Shown here: one piece after another, positions 16,658 through 25,260 of the stretch
Numbering within the stretch: position 1 is the first letter of the stretch
Layout of the letters: every line of letters begins with the position of its first letter
Source of the DNA: CAYQDR01 sp964416315
Lineage (GTDB): Bacteria > Methylomirabilota > Methylomirabilia > Rokubacteriales > DASRDR01
Reading direction: 5' to 3'
DNA length: 33,615 nt
Assembly (NCBI GenBank): GCA_964416315.1
Contig: CAYQDR010000042.1
Coordinates: 1 to 33,615 of the forward strand
The notes under the pieces: generated by a model
The model's database searches: none
What the model was told of the DNA's origin: nothing
The model's input: only the letters and a program-made list of their open reading frames with translations
Program-made: the position numbers and the translations under genes

Positions 16658-18460
16658 GTGGATATCCTCGGCATCTCCTGCTACTTCCACGACGCCGCGG
16701 CGGCGCTCCTGCGCGACGGCCGCCTCGTCGCGGCCGCCGAGGAGGAGCGCTTCACGCGGCGTAAGCACGACTACGAGTTCCCGCAGCACGCGATCGACTT
16801 CTGCCTCCGCGCGGGTGGCATCGCGGGGCGCGATCTCGACTGGGTCGTGTTCTTCGAGAAGCCGTTCGTCAAGTTCGAGCGGCTGCTCCTCACGTGCATG
16901 CAGACCTTCCCGCGCTCGCGCCGGGTCTTCCAGGACGCGATGATCACGTGGCTCAGCGACAAGGTCTGGATCCGGCACCTGATCCAGACCCGGCTGGGCG
17001 TCCCCGCCTCGCGGATCCTCTTCGGCGAGCACCACCTCTCCCACGCGGCCAGCGCCTTCTTCGCCTCGCCGTTCGAGGAGGCCGCCATCCTCACGGTGGA
17101 CGGCGTCGGCGAGTGGTGCACCGCGAGCCTCGGCATCGGGAAGGGCACGGAGATCCGGGTCCTGAAGGAGATGCGGTTCCCCCACTCCCTCGGGCTCCTC
17201 TACAGCGCCTTCACGGCGTTCCTCGGGTTCGAGGTCAACGAGGGGGAGTACAAGGTGATGGGGATGGCGCCCTTCGGGGTGCCGCGGTACCAGGACGAGG
17301 TGCGGAAGCTGATCCGCGTCGGCGAGGACGGGAGCTTCGAGCTCGACATGGACTACTTCGCCTTCCACTACTCGCCCGACCGGACGTTCAGCCCGAAGTT
17401 CGTCGAGCTGTTCGGGCCCCCGCGGGACCCGCGGGCACCCTTCTTCACGCCGGCGAGCGGCTTCTTCGCCTACCTCGGCGAGCGCCCGTCCGACTACGAC
17501 GCAGCGGCCCGGGAGAACCAGCACTACGCGGACGTCGCGGCGAGCATCCAGGCAGTGCTGGAGGACGTGCTCCTCAGGATGGCGCGCGCCGCGCACCGGG
17601 ACACCGGGCTCCCGCGCCTCTGCATGGCGGGCGGCGTCGCGCTCAACAGCGTGGCCAACGGCCGGATCCTGCGCGAGACCCCCTTCGAGGAGATCTACGT
17701 CCAGCCGGCGGCGGGCGACTCGGGGGGCGCGCTGGGCGCGGCGCTCTACGCCCACCACATGGTCCTGGGACAACCCCGGGCGTTCGTCATGGAGCACGCG
17801 TACTGGGGAGAGGCGCACGACGCCGCCGCGGTCGAGACCTTCCTCCGGGAGGCCGGCGTCCCCCACCGGCGGTTCGACGACGAGGAGCGCCTGCTCGAGC
17901 ACGTGGTCGAGCGGCTCGGGCAGGGCAAGGTCGTCGGCTGGTTCCAGGGACGGTTCGAGTGGGGGCCCCGCGCCCTCGGGCACCGGAGTATCCTCGCCGA
18001 CCCGCGGCGGCCCGACATGAAGGACCTGGTCAACGTCAAGATCAAGTTCCGGGAGCCCTTCCGGCCCTTCGCCCCCTCCGTGCTCCTCGAGCGGGCCGAG
18101 GAGTACTTCGCGCTGCCGGACGCCGCGCGCCACTACCCGGCGCGCTTCATGCTCTACGTGGTGGACGTGCGCCCGGAGAAGCAGGGCGTGATCCCGGCCG
18201 TCACGCACGTGGACGGGACGGCGCGGCTCCAGACCGTCCGGGCGGAGGAGTCGCCGCGCTACGCCCGCCTCATCGAGCGCTTCGGAAAGGCCACCGGCGT
18301 GCCGGTGGTCCTGAACACCTCCTTCAACCTCCGAGGCGAGCCGATCGTCAACACGCCCGCCGAGGCCTTCCGCACCTTCTCCCAGAGCGGGATGGATGTC
18401 CTCGTCCTCGGGGAATGCGTCGTCGAGAAGGCCGAGGACGCCCGGGCGGGGGCCCGCTGA
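16658..18460 (+). CDS. Carbamoyltransferase (NodU/CmcH/SxtI family)
   Basis: The 600-residue enzyme has the full two-domain family plan. The N-terminal Kae1-like domain contains ISCYFHDAAAALL, EEERFTRRKH, HHLSHAASAFF (His125, 126 and 129), TVDGVGEW and GMAPFG. The C-terminal YrdC-like region has GWFQGRFEWGPRALGHRSI and PFRPFAPSVL. Family members transfer carbamoyl from carbamoyl phosphate through a carbamoyl-adenylate to a hydroxyl, here plausibly of a surface sugar. The GTG at 16658 is 2 bp after the previous stop and begins directly with the first strand (VDILGIS). It lies between two very small membrane proteins and upstream of an SGNH gene, an arrangement known for this family. Confidence 0.9.
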   Translation: MDILGISCYFHDAAAALLRDGRLVAAAEEERFTRRKHDYEFPQHAIDFCLRAGGIAGRDLDWVVFFEKPFVKFERLLLTCMQTFPRSRRVFQDAMITWLSDKVWIRHLIQTRLGVPASRILFGEHHLSHAASAFFASPFEEAAILTVDGVGEWCTASLGIGKGTEIRVLKEMRFPHSLGLLYSAFTAFLGFEVNEGEYKVMGMAPFGVPRYQDEVRKLIRVGEDGSFELDMDYFAFHYSPDRTFSPKFVELFGPPRDPRAPFFTPASGFFAYLGERPSDYDAAARENQHYADVAASIQAVLEDVLLRMARAAHRDTGLPRLCMAGGVALNSVANGRILRETPFEEIYVQPAAGDSGGALGAALYAHHMVLGQPRAFVMEHAYWGEAHDAAAVETFLREAGVPHRRFDDEERLLEHVVERLGQGKVVGWFQGRFEWGPRALGHRSILADPRRPDMKDLVNVKIKFREPFRPFAPSVLLERAEEYFALPDAARHYPARFMLYVVDVRPEKQGVIPAVTHVDGTARLQTVRAEESPRYARLIERFGKATGVPVVLNTSFNLRGEPIVNTPAEAFRTFSQSGMDVLVLGECVVEKAEDARAGAR

Positions 18461-18462
18461 GC

Positions 18463-18642
18463 GTGCGGCTCCTGGAGCGGATGGCGAGCCGAGCGGGGAT
18501 CGCGGGGGAACTCGTCGCCTTCTTCTGGCAGCGTAAGTGGTGGTGGCTGACGCCGATGATCCTCGTGCTCCTCATGCTGGCGGGCCTGATCATCTTCGCC
18601 CAGAGCTCGGCGATCGCCCCCTTCATCTACACGCTGTTCTGA
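18463..18642 (+). CDS. DUF5989-like small membrane protein
   Basis: This 59-residue protein has one membrane helix and the ending SSAIAPFIYTLF, preceded by LVAFFWQRKWWWLTPMIL. Both match the small DUF5989 proteins habitually encoded after carbamoyltransferases. GTG at 18463 lies 2 bp after the carbamoyltransferase stop. ATG at 18481, preceded closely by GGAG, would give 53 residues and is equally possible. Function is unknown; gene position suggests a membrane partner of the carbamoyltransferase or of the SGNH protein that follows 40 bp later. Confidence 0.8.
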   Translation: MRLLERMASRAGIAGELVAFFWQRKWWWLTPMILVLLMLAGLIIFAQSSAIAPFIYTLF

Positions 18643-18682
18643 GCGGGGACCGATCCGAGCGGCCGCCTGCGTTCCCGGCGCC

Positions 18683-19687
18683 ATGACGCTCTCCTGGCCC
18701 TCAGCGCGCCTGTGGATCGGCGCCACGGCGGGCTTCGCCCTGGCCGCCGCCGTCGTGGCGGGTTTCGCCCGAGACAAGGTCTTCGTCCTCCTGGGAGTGA
18801 GTTTCGTGCTGCCCGGCGAGTCGCTCCTCGCGGCGCGGGTGCCCCGCTGGCTCTGGCTCGCTCTGCCCGGAGCCCTCCTCGTCCTCGAGCTCCGCGCCCG
18901 GTCCCGGCGCGTTGCCACCCCGGCCCGCCCGGTGCTCGTCCGGCTCCGCGGCGCCCTCGTCAACGGCGCCCTCGCCCTCGCCGGCCTCACGGTGGCACTG
19001 TCCGCCGCAGAGCTCGCGCTGCGCTACCTCTTCCGCGACGTCGCCTCGGCGGGGGACGCCCGCACGTACTTCCACCGGAAGGTCAGGGGACCTGGGCCGA
19101 ACTCACTCGGCTTCTCGGAGCGCGAGTTCTCGCGCCGAAAGCCGCCAGACGTCTACCGCATCGCCGTGCTCGGCGACTCGTTCACGGTCGCCGTCGGCGT
19201 CCCCGTGACCGACCGGTTCACGACCCGGCTGGAGCACATGCTGAACGCGAGCCGCCCACGCGGGGTTCGGTACGAGGTCCTGAACTTCGGCCGGGTTGGC
19301 GCCGACACGGAGCACGAGGTTCGGCTGCTCAGAAGTGTGGTGTTCCCGCTGCAGCCCGACTTCGCGCTCCTCCAGTGGTACATCAACGACTTCGAGAATG
19401 GCGTCCACGCGGGACGGCCGAGCCCGCGCCCCCTGGTCCCCTCGCAGACCCTCCACCACCGCCTCCTCCGCAAGTCAGCCCTGTACTCCCTGCTCCAGGA
19501 CCGCTGGGTCAGCGTCCAGGAGGCGCTGGGATTGGTCGAGACCCACGGCGGCTACCACGAGCGGCGCTTCGGGGATCCCGAGGGCCCGGACTCCGTGTAC
19601 GCCATGAAGCAGATCCGCGAGCTCATCAGCGAGGCCCAGCAGCCCCCGACGGGGCGACCCGGGAAGGTGTCGATCCCCTTGACGTAG
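18683..19687 (+). CDS. Membrane-anchored SGNH hydrolase, C-terminally truncated
   Basis: The 334-residue frame has three hydrophobic segments in its first 115 residues, then an SGNH domain: IAVLGDSFTVAVGV (block I, nucleophile Ser), NFGRVGADTEHEV (block II Gly) and QWYINDFENG (block III Asn). The catalytic D-x-x-H of block V is absent. After QIRELISEAQQ, where relatives continue into the next beta strand, the frame turns into PPTGRPGKVSIPLT and stops. The next 120 bp read as a coding-like fragment on the opposite strand. The gene is therefore probably broken and the product inactive. Its position after the carbamoyltransferase and DUF5989 genes matches the SGNH partner seen in such modules. 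Confidence 0.75.
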   Translation: MTLSWPSARLWIGATAGFALAAAVVAGFARDKVFVLLGVSFVLPGESLLAARVPRWLWLALPGALLVLELRARSRRVATPARPVLVRLRGALVNGALALAGLTVALSAAELALRYLFRDVASAGDARTYFHRKVRGPGPNSLGFSEREFSRRKPPDVYRIAVLGDSFTVAVGVPVTDRFTTRLEHMLNASRPRGVRYEVLNFGRVGADTEHEVRLLRSVVFPLQPDFALLQWYINDFENGVHAGRPSPRPLVPSQTLHHRLLRKSALYSLLQDRWVSVQEALGLVETHGGYHERRFGDPEGPDSVYAMKQIRELISEAQQPPTGRPGKVSIPLT

Positions 19688-19779
19688 ATCCAGTTGTCCC
19701 CGCCGAAGCCCCCGGCGTCAGACACGAAGACAACGCCGTACTTCTGCGGCTTCCCCTCCAGGGAGATCCCCGAGATCGG
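19654..19779 (-). pseudogene. Coding-like gene fragment of unknown origin at the convergence point
   Basis: Between the truncated SGNH gene and the propeller gene, the minus strand reads ISGISLEGKPQKYGVVFV, then SDAGGFGGDNWIYVKGIDT. Codons end in G or C almost throughout, and the composition (K, Y, N, D, W, I, V) is unlike the R/P/G-rich text of shadow frames here. I do not recognise the family. The reading continues into the SGNH coding region near 19640, where its sense is lost. No start codon or ribosome-binding site is evident. It is best read as an internal fragment left by a rearrangement, or as an assembly join. Confidence 0.45.
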
Positions 19780-19811
19780 CCGTGCCGGACGCCGGACGCC
19801 TCCCGCAGGAC

Positions 19812-21200
19812 TCAGCGGGTCCAGCTCGGGTAGGTGTCGAAGGCGGTCCCGAAGGTGAGCTGGCGGCGGTTCGAGCCGTCGGCGTCCATGACGAAGAGCT
19901 TGTAGCTCTGCTTGTCCGGCCCGGCAGCGAAGACGATGCGGCGGCCGTCGGGGGACCAGGCCGGGTGGTAGTCGTAGAGCGTGCCGTCGCTCGTCAGCCG
20001 GCGGAGCCCCTTGCCGTCCGGGCTCACGGCCCAGATGTCGCCCTTGCCGTCGCTCCGGACGGAGACGAAGGCCACGGACCGGCCGTCGGGGGACCAGGCG
20101 GGCCGGCAATCCCCGTTCTCGCTGGCGAGGACGCGCTCCCCCCGACCCTCGACGTCGATGAGGGACACCCGCCACCCCAGCCGCATGTTCGAGGTGAACG
20201 CGATCCAGCGCCCGTCGGGCGACCAGGCGGGGATCGCCGCCTGCCCGATCCGGTAGTTCGTGAACCGGCGCTGCTCGCTCCCGTCGCTCCGCATCATCCA
20301 GAGGTTCACGGTCCCGTCGCGATGAGAGGTAAAGACGATGCGGCGGCCGTCGGGCGACCAGGCCGGCTCCCGATCGTGCTCCGGGCTGAACGTGAGCCGC
20401 CGGAGGTTCCGGCCGTCCGCGTCCACCACGTAGATCTCCTCGTTCCCGTCGCGGTCGGAGAAGAACGTCAGCCGGCGGCCGTCGGGCGACCAGGCCGGCT
20501 TCATGTCGTTCCCGGGGCCGTCCGTCACCCGCCGGATCCCCGCCCGGTCCAGGACGTAGATCTTGAGCGCGCCGTCGCGGTTCGACTGGAACGCGATCCG
20601 CCCGGACAGCCCGTCGGGGAGCCGCTCGGCCGCCACGGGGACGATCGGGAGGGTCCCGACGATGACCTTCCGACCGTCCCGCACGACCGGGTCGGCTTCG
20701 ACCCGGAGCCGCTCCCCGGAGCCTCGCGGGTCCCAGACGCCGAGCGCGATCCGATAGTTCCCTGGCGGCAGCTCGGGCGGGACCCGGACGTCGTACTCCT
20801 CGAGGACGTGCTCGCCCGCCTTCCAGCGCGAGGTCGGGTGCCGGCCGCCCCGCGGGTCGTGGTCCTGCTGGAAGCGGACCCCGCCCGGCCCCTCGAAGTG
20901 GACGAAGAAGACGTAGTCCGCCCGCATGGGCCGGAGCGCCCGCCAGTGGTAGCGGACCCGGAACGACTGGCCGACCGGGACCGGCACTCCCTGGACGTCG
21001 TAGCCGAGGAACTCCACCTGGCTTCCGAAGGTGGCCTGCACGGCCCGCTGGGGGGACACGGCCGCGCGGTCGGAGTCCAACCGCGGCGAGGGCACCCGGC
21101 GGCCCACGAGGTCGGGCCGCACGAGAGCCAGGAGGGCCCCTGCGGCCACGACCACGCCGAGCCCGCCCAGGACCCACCAGACACGGGGCCGCTTCACCAT
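19812..21200 (-). CDS. Membrane-anchored TolB-like beta-propeller with N-terminal Ig-like domain
   Basis: The 462-residue protein starts with a short basic segment and one membrane helix (WWVLGGLGVVVAAGALLALV), so the rest is probably extracytoplasmic. Residues about 50-165 form a beta-sandwich-like domain (FGSQVEFLGYDVQGVPVP, ELPPGNYRIALGVWDP) of a type often attached to GT39 membrane glycosyltransferases. The C-terminal half is a TolB/WD40-like propeller with five AWSPDGR repeats plus a first strand GRIAFQSNRDG and a closing YPSWTR. It lacks the partner genes of the Tol-Pal system, so it is not TolB proper. ATG at 21200 is chosen because it precedes the helix; upstream in-frame codons to 21455 are R/P-rich. 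The 285-bp gap upstream shows no convincing promoter. Confidence 0.83.
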   Translation of the reverse strand: MVKRPRVWWVLGGLGVVVAAGALLALVRPDLVGRRVPSPRLDSDRAAVSPQRAVQATFGSQVEFLGYDVQGVPVPVGQSFRVRYHWRALRPMRADYVFFVHFEGPGGVRFQQDHDPRGGRHPTSRWKAGEHVLEEYDVRVPPELPPGNYRIALGVWDPRGSGERLRVEADPVVRDGRKVIVGTLPIVPVAAERLPDGLSGRIAFQSNRDGALKIYVLDRAGIRRVTDGPGNDMKPAWSPDGRRLTFFSDRDGNEEIYVVDADGRNLRRLTFSPEHDREPAWSPDGRRIVFTSHRDGTVNLWMMRSDGSEQRRFTNYRIGQAAIPAWSPDGRWIAFTSNMRLGWRVSLIDVEGRGERVLASENGDCRPAWSPDGRSVAFVSVRSDGKGDIWAVSPDGKGLRRLTSDGTLYDYHPAWSPDGRRIVFAAGPDKQSYKLFVMDADGSNRRQLTFGTAFDTYPSWTR

Positions 21201-21485
21201 GGTGCCTCGGGTTTCATTACACCGTGCCAGGCCGGACCCTGCAAGCGAAGATGTCAGCCGGGGGGCTCGCCCCGGACGCAGAGGCTCCGGACCCCGCCCT
21301 CCCCGGGCGTTGGCAGCCAAAACCTCGAGCCTGACCGGCACCCGCGCCGCCGCATCCGCGTCGACCGCGCTCGGCACGACGATGGCCTGTCGCGTCGCGA
21401 CGACCACGGCGCGACGGGCGCGCTCCCCGGCGTCGAGCGGCCACAGGTACCGCACGGTCGGGGAGTGAGAAGGACCCCGAGGGAA

Positions 21486-24400
21486 TCAGCCCCGGAAGAA
21501 GGCGTCGTAGATGAGCTGATCGACCGGGGCGAGGTCGTCGGTGAGGATGGGGAAGGCGGGGTCCGGCCGATACTCGACGAGCCCGCGGAGCGCGGCGCGG
21601 AGGGGCTCCCGGAGCTCCGGGATCTCGACGGCCTCGAGGCGCGCGCGGACCGTCTCCAGCGCGGTCGGCTGGCGCGTGGCGACGAAGTAGTAGCCGATCT
21701 TCGTCACCGGGTACGCCACGACCGTGGGGAAGACCGCGGCCAGGGTGTTCCCGACCGACTTGAAGAGCCGCTCGTAGCGCTGGTAGTGATCCGGCGACTC
21801 GAAGGCCGAGGGCCGCGCGATGAACAGGGCGAAGACCCCGCGCTCCGTGACCCGGTCCCGCGTTTCCTCGAAGAACTCGCGCGTCAGCGCGTAGTGCGGA
21901 ACGAACACCCCGCCCTGGAAGAGATCCCACACGACGACGTCATACACGCGTGACGTGGTGCGCACGTACGCGCGGGCGTCCTCGATGACGATCCGCAGCC
22001 GCGGGTCGTCGGCGAGGCCCAGGAAGCGTCGGCCCAGCCGGATCACCTCGGGGTCGATGTCCACGCCGTCCACCCGGATCCCGGGGTGCGCCCGGAGGTA
22101 GACGCGCGCCAGAGTCCCGCCGCCCATCCCCAGGTGGAGGAGGCCCTCGGGCTCGGGGACCAGGAAGGAAGGGAGGAGGCCATAGCTGATGATGGGCTCG
22201 AACGCCCGCTCCTCGTCGTAGATCGTGTGGACGAAGCGGAGCTGCGGGACGAGCTGGACCGTCTTCCCCACCTCGATGACCTCCAGGTGGCTGTACTCGG
22301 ACTCGCTCTCGTAAATCCGCATCCCGCCCTTCAGCGAGGCCACGGAGAACTCGGGGACCAGGGGCTGGGTGAAGACGAGGAGCACGCCGAGCCAGTGCGC
22401 CCCCGTCATGGGGCCCCGTGCGATCCCCTGGGCCAGGAGCACGAGGAGGAGGACCAGGCTCCCCGCTACCCAGGTTTCCTGGGGCCCGAGCGTCGTGATG
22501 AGGACGAAGGCACTCGCGAAGGTGCCGACGAGGCTCCCCACGGTGGAGATGGCGTAGATGCGCCCGGTGGTCAGGCCGACCGCATCCGAGGCGGCGAGGA
22601 GGCGGATGACGAACGGCGCGGCCATCCCGAGCCCGGCCATGGGCAGGAACAGGAAGACGAACGCGGCGAGGAGCGCCCCCCAGACGAGCGGGAGGCCCGC
22701 GGTCAGGCGGATCACGGGGGCGTAGACGTAGGGGATCGCGAGGGCGAGAAGCGCCGTCAGGAGCAGGATCCGCGAGAGGACCGGCGGCTGCGGCCGGCGG
22801 TCGGCCAGCCAGCCCCCCAGGAAATAGCCGAGGGCGAGCGCCGCCATGACCACGGCGAGGAGCGCGCCCCAGACGTAGCTCGAGTAGCCGAAGAACGGCG
22901 ACAGGAGCCGGAAGCCGGCCATCTCCAGCATCATGCCCACCGCCCCGGTGACGAACGCCACGACCGTCAGCGCCCGGGTCTCGCACAGGCGGCCGAGCCC
23001 GGGGAGCAGCGGCACCACGAAGCTCAGGACGAGCAGGAGCCAGAGGCCCCGGTGCGTGACGAGGAGGACGTGCCAGTGGGCGACCGGGGGCTGGGCGCCG
23101 AGGGCGAGGAAGCCGAGGAGGCCGAGGCCGGCACCGACGACGGCGAGCGGAGCGAGCTTCTCCCGGGCGCGCCGCGGATCCGTCGCCCAGAGCGCCACGA
23201 GGCCGATCGCGAAGAGGGGGAGGGCCGATCGCGGCGGCGGGCTCAGGTCGAGGTAGTGGGCGGCCGAGAACGTGGACGACGCGGCCAGGAGGCTCACGCC
23301 CGAGAGCATCAGCCAGGCCCCCTCGCGATTGGCGAGGGTCAGGGTCTGGGGGCCGGCGGCCTCGAAGGCCGAGGCCGGGATCCGCACGACGTACTCGCGG
23401 GGCGGCCCCCCGCCCCGCTCGAGCGGATGGACGCCGGTCCCCCGCCGGACCCGGATCCGCGCCACGTCGCGGCCGTTCACTGCGACCGTGAGCCGCGGCG
23501 ACCGCTCCGCGTGGGCCTCGGGCACCTCGAGGAGGAGGAGCGCGTCCTCCCGCAGGCCGGTGAACTCGACCCGGATCCGGTGCGGCACGCTCCCGGCCCA
23601 GGGATCGGCGGGGCCGGGGAGGATGAAGGGCACGCGCCCCGCTCCCGCCTCGACCCGGACGACGGCCTCCTCCTGGCCCTGGCCGAACCGCTCGACCCAG
23701 CGCGCCAGGTCCCGCCCCATCAGCGCGAAACGCGCGGGGGGCGAGAAGCCCGCCGCCACGACGCCCGCCGCCAGCGCCAGCCCCGCGATCCAGAGGGGCG
23801 CGCGCCGCAAGTCGGGCATCGCCGGGCGCGAGGCTGCCGTCGGCGCGACGGCTCCGGGCGAGGGCGGCGCGGGCGCGGGACCGGGGCGGGGCGCCGGGAC
23901 CGCCCCCGAGCCCGCCGGCACCGCACCCGCCGCCCACCGACGGGAGGCGACGAGCCCGAGCGCCCCGAGGCCGGCGAGGGCGCCGACGATGGCGCCCAGG
24001 GTCACGCGCGTCCCGGCGACGGGGATCAGATAGAACGAGGTGAGGAGCGTCCCGACGATGCTGCCGGCGGTGGAGACGGCGTAGACGCCGCCGGCGGCGC
24101 TCCCCACGGCGCCTCGGGCGGCCAGGAGGCGAGTCAGGAACGGGGAGATCGTGCTCAGCGCCGTCATGGGGACGGCGAAGAGGAGCGTGGTCGCCAGGAG
24201 CGCGCCCGGCACGAGGGCGAGCCGCGCCGCGGCGCGGAGGATGGCGGGAGCGGCGACGAGGAGGAGGAGCGTGTAGCCGGCCGCGACGAGGATCAACGGG
24301 TAGAGCGCGGCCGGGTGAGGGCGGCGGTCCGCCAGGCGCCCGCCCAGGTAGTAACCGCCCGCGAGCGCGACCATGACGACCCCGAGGAGGCACCCCCAGA

Positions 24401-24503
24401 CGGCCATCGAGTAGCCGAAGTACGGCGGCAGGAGGCGGAAGCCGAGGATCTCGAGGGCCATGATCGCGGCCCCGCCCAGGAACGCGGTCAGATGGAAGCC
24501 CAC
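21486..24503 (-). CDS. Giant fused spermidine-synthase-type membrane protein with duplicated membrane module
   Basis: The 1005-residue protein contains two related membrane modules. EILGFRLLPPYFGYSMAVWG (from residue 18) and EMAGFRLLSPFFGYSSYVWG (from 527) align, as do GGYYLGGRLADRRPHP and LGYFLGGWLADRRPQP. Between them, after a Pro/Ala-rich linker, residues about 260-425 form a soluble beta-rich domain (YVVRIPASAFEAAGPQTLTL) reminiscent of beta-sandwich carbohydrate-binding modules, followed by more hydrophobic helices. The C-terminus (about 735-1005) is a spermidine-synthase-like Rossmann domain with LHLGMGGGTLARV (glycine loop 792-797) and VDGVDIDPEV. The usual DSTDP-type catalytic loop reads VVWDLFQGG, so aminopropyl transfer is doubtful. 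GTG start at 24503, one base after the upstream gene's stop codon. Confidence 0.85.
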   Translation of the reverse strand: MGFHLTAFLGGAAIMALEILGFRLLPPYFGYSMAVWGCLLGVVMVALAGGYYLGGRLADRRPHPAALYPLILVAAGYTLLLLVAAPAILRAAARLALVPGALLATTLLFAVPMTALSTISPFLTRLLAARGAVGSAAGGVYAVSTAGSIVGTLLTSFYLIPVAGTRVTLGAIVGALAGLGALGLVASRRWAAGAVPAGSGAVPAPRPGPAPAPPSPGAVAPTAASRPAMPDLRRAPLWIAGLALAAGVVAAGFSPPARFALMGRDLARWVERFGQGQEEAVVRVEAGAGRVPFILPGPADPWAGSVPHRIRVEFTGLREDALLLLEVPEAHAERSPRLTVAVNGRDVARIRVRRGTGVHPLERGGGPPREYVVRIPASAFEAAGPQTLTLANREGAWLMLSGVSLLAASSTFSAAHYLDLSPPPRSALPLFAIGLVALWATDPRRAREKLAPLAVVGAGLGLLGFLALGAQPPVAHWHVLLVTHRGLWLLLVLSFVVPLLPGLGRLCETRALTVVAFVTGAVGMMLEMAGFRLLSPFFGYSSYVWGALLAVVMAALALGYFLGGWLADRRPQPPVLSRILLLTALLALAIPYVYAPVIRLTAGLPLVWGALLAAFVFLFLPMAGLGMAAPFVIRLLAASDAVGLTTGRIYAISTVGSLVGTFASAFVLITTLGPQETWVAGSLVLLLVLLAQGIARGPMTGAHWLGVLLVFTQPLVPEFSVASLKGGMRIYESESEYSHLEVIEVGKTVQLVPQLRFVHTIYDEERAFEPIISYGLLPSFLVPEPEGLLHLGMGGGTLARVYLRAHPGIRVDGVDIDPEVIRLGRRFLGLADDPRLRIVIEDARAYVRTTSRVYDVVVWDLFQGGVFVPHYALTREFFEETRDRVTERGVFALFIARPSAFESPDHYQRYERLFKSVGNTLAAVFPTVVAYPVTKIGYYFVATRQPTALETVRARLEAVEIPELREPLRAALRGLVEYRPDPAFPILTDDLAPVDQLIYDAFFRG

Positions 24504-24504
24504 G

Positions 24505-25254
24505 TCAGGGGCTCCGCACGAACGACGCCCGGCGCGCGAGGCGGTAGCGCAGGAGACAGACGATCGCCTCGAGCCCGTCCCGCCACCGGATTTTCTTCCC
24601 TTCGGCCCGGGAGCGGGGCACGAACGAGATCGGGATCTCGAGGATCGTGTGGCCGAGCCGGAGGAGCTTGGCCGTCACCTCCGGCTCGAACTCGAAGCGG
24701 CGGCAGCGGAGGCGGATCCCCCGGATGACGTCGCGCCGGAAGACCTTGTAGCAGGTCTCCATGTCCGTCAGCCGCGACCCGTACAGGACGTTCGTCAGCA
24801 GCGTCAGGAACCGGTTCGCCCAGAGCGCGAGGCGCGGCACGCCCCGGACGCGGCCGCTGAACCGTGTCCCGTAGACGACGCAGGTGCGCCCCTCGAGGAT
24901 CGGCGCGACCAGCTTCGGGTACTCCGAGGGGTCGAGCTCGAGGTCCGCGTCCTGGATGATCACGAGATCTCCGGTGGCCAGCTCCAGGCCGGCCCGGATG
25001 GCCGCCCCCTTCCCCCGGTTCTCCGGCGCCTCGTGGAGGACGAACAGGATCCCTCGCAACCCGCGGAGGAGCTCCCGGGTCCCGTCCCGCGAGCCGTCGT
25101 CCACGACGATCAGCTCCCGCTCGAGCCCGAGCCGCGAGAGGTCCACCGCGGTGACCCGCTCGAGCAGGGGCTGGATGGTCTCGCGTTCGTTGAACACGGG
25201 GATGATGACGGACAGCTTCCCGGGTCGCGGCGCCGAGCCCGCGGGCGAGCCCAC
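24505..25254 (-). CDS. GT2 family polyprenol-phosphate glycosyltransferase (DPM1/Ppm1-like)
   Basis: The 249-residue enzyme has the GT2-A motifs LSVIIPVFNERETIQPLLER, IVVDDGSRDGTRE, NRGKGAAIRAGL and the DxD-region LVIIQDADLELDP. It ends in a basic segment without membrane helices. Such enzymes charge polyprenyl phosphate with a sugar used by GT-C/GT39 membrane glycosyltransferases in the periplasm, and one is encoded just upstream at 27102-29162. GTG at 25254 lies 6 bp after the upstream stop, in the same transcription unit. The residues before LSVIIPVFNE (SPAGSAPRPGK) are low-complexity. Confidence 0.88.
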   Translation of the reverse strand: MGSPAGSAPRPGKLSVIIPVFNERETIQPLLERVTAVDLSRLGLERELIVVDDGSRDGTRELLRGLRGILFVLHEAPENRGKGAAIRAGLELATGDLVIIQDADLELDPSEYPKLVAPILEGRTCVVYGTRFSGRVRGVPRLALWANRFLTLLTNVLYGSRLTDMETCYKVFRRDVIRGIRLRCRRFEFEPEVTAKLLRLGHTILEIPISFVPRSRAEGKKIRWRDGLEAIVCLLRYRLARRASFVRSP

Positions 25255-25260
25255 CGCGCC

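Noticed and set aside
19688..19811. Shared bidirectional terminator between the convergent blocks
   Set aside because: No stable hairpin followed by a T-run could be found on either strand.
21210..21228. TGGCAC-like -24 element upstream of the TolB-like gene suggesting a sigma54 promoter
   Set aside because: The -12 TTGC half is absent at the required spacing.
22086..24728. An 880-codon plus-strand open frame opposite the large fusion gene
   Set aside because: Its translation is Arg/Glu/Pro/Gly-rich without domains, typical of antisense reading of high-GC coding DNA. The minus-strand protein has clear motifs and membrane helices.
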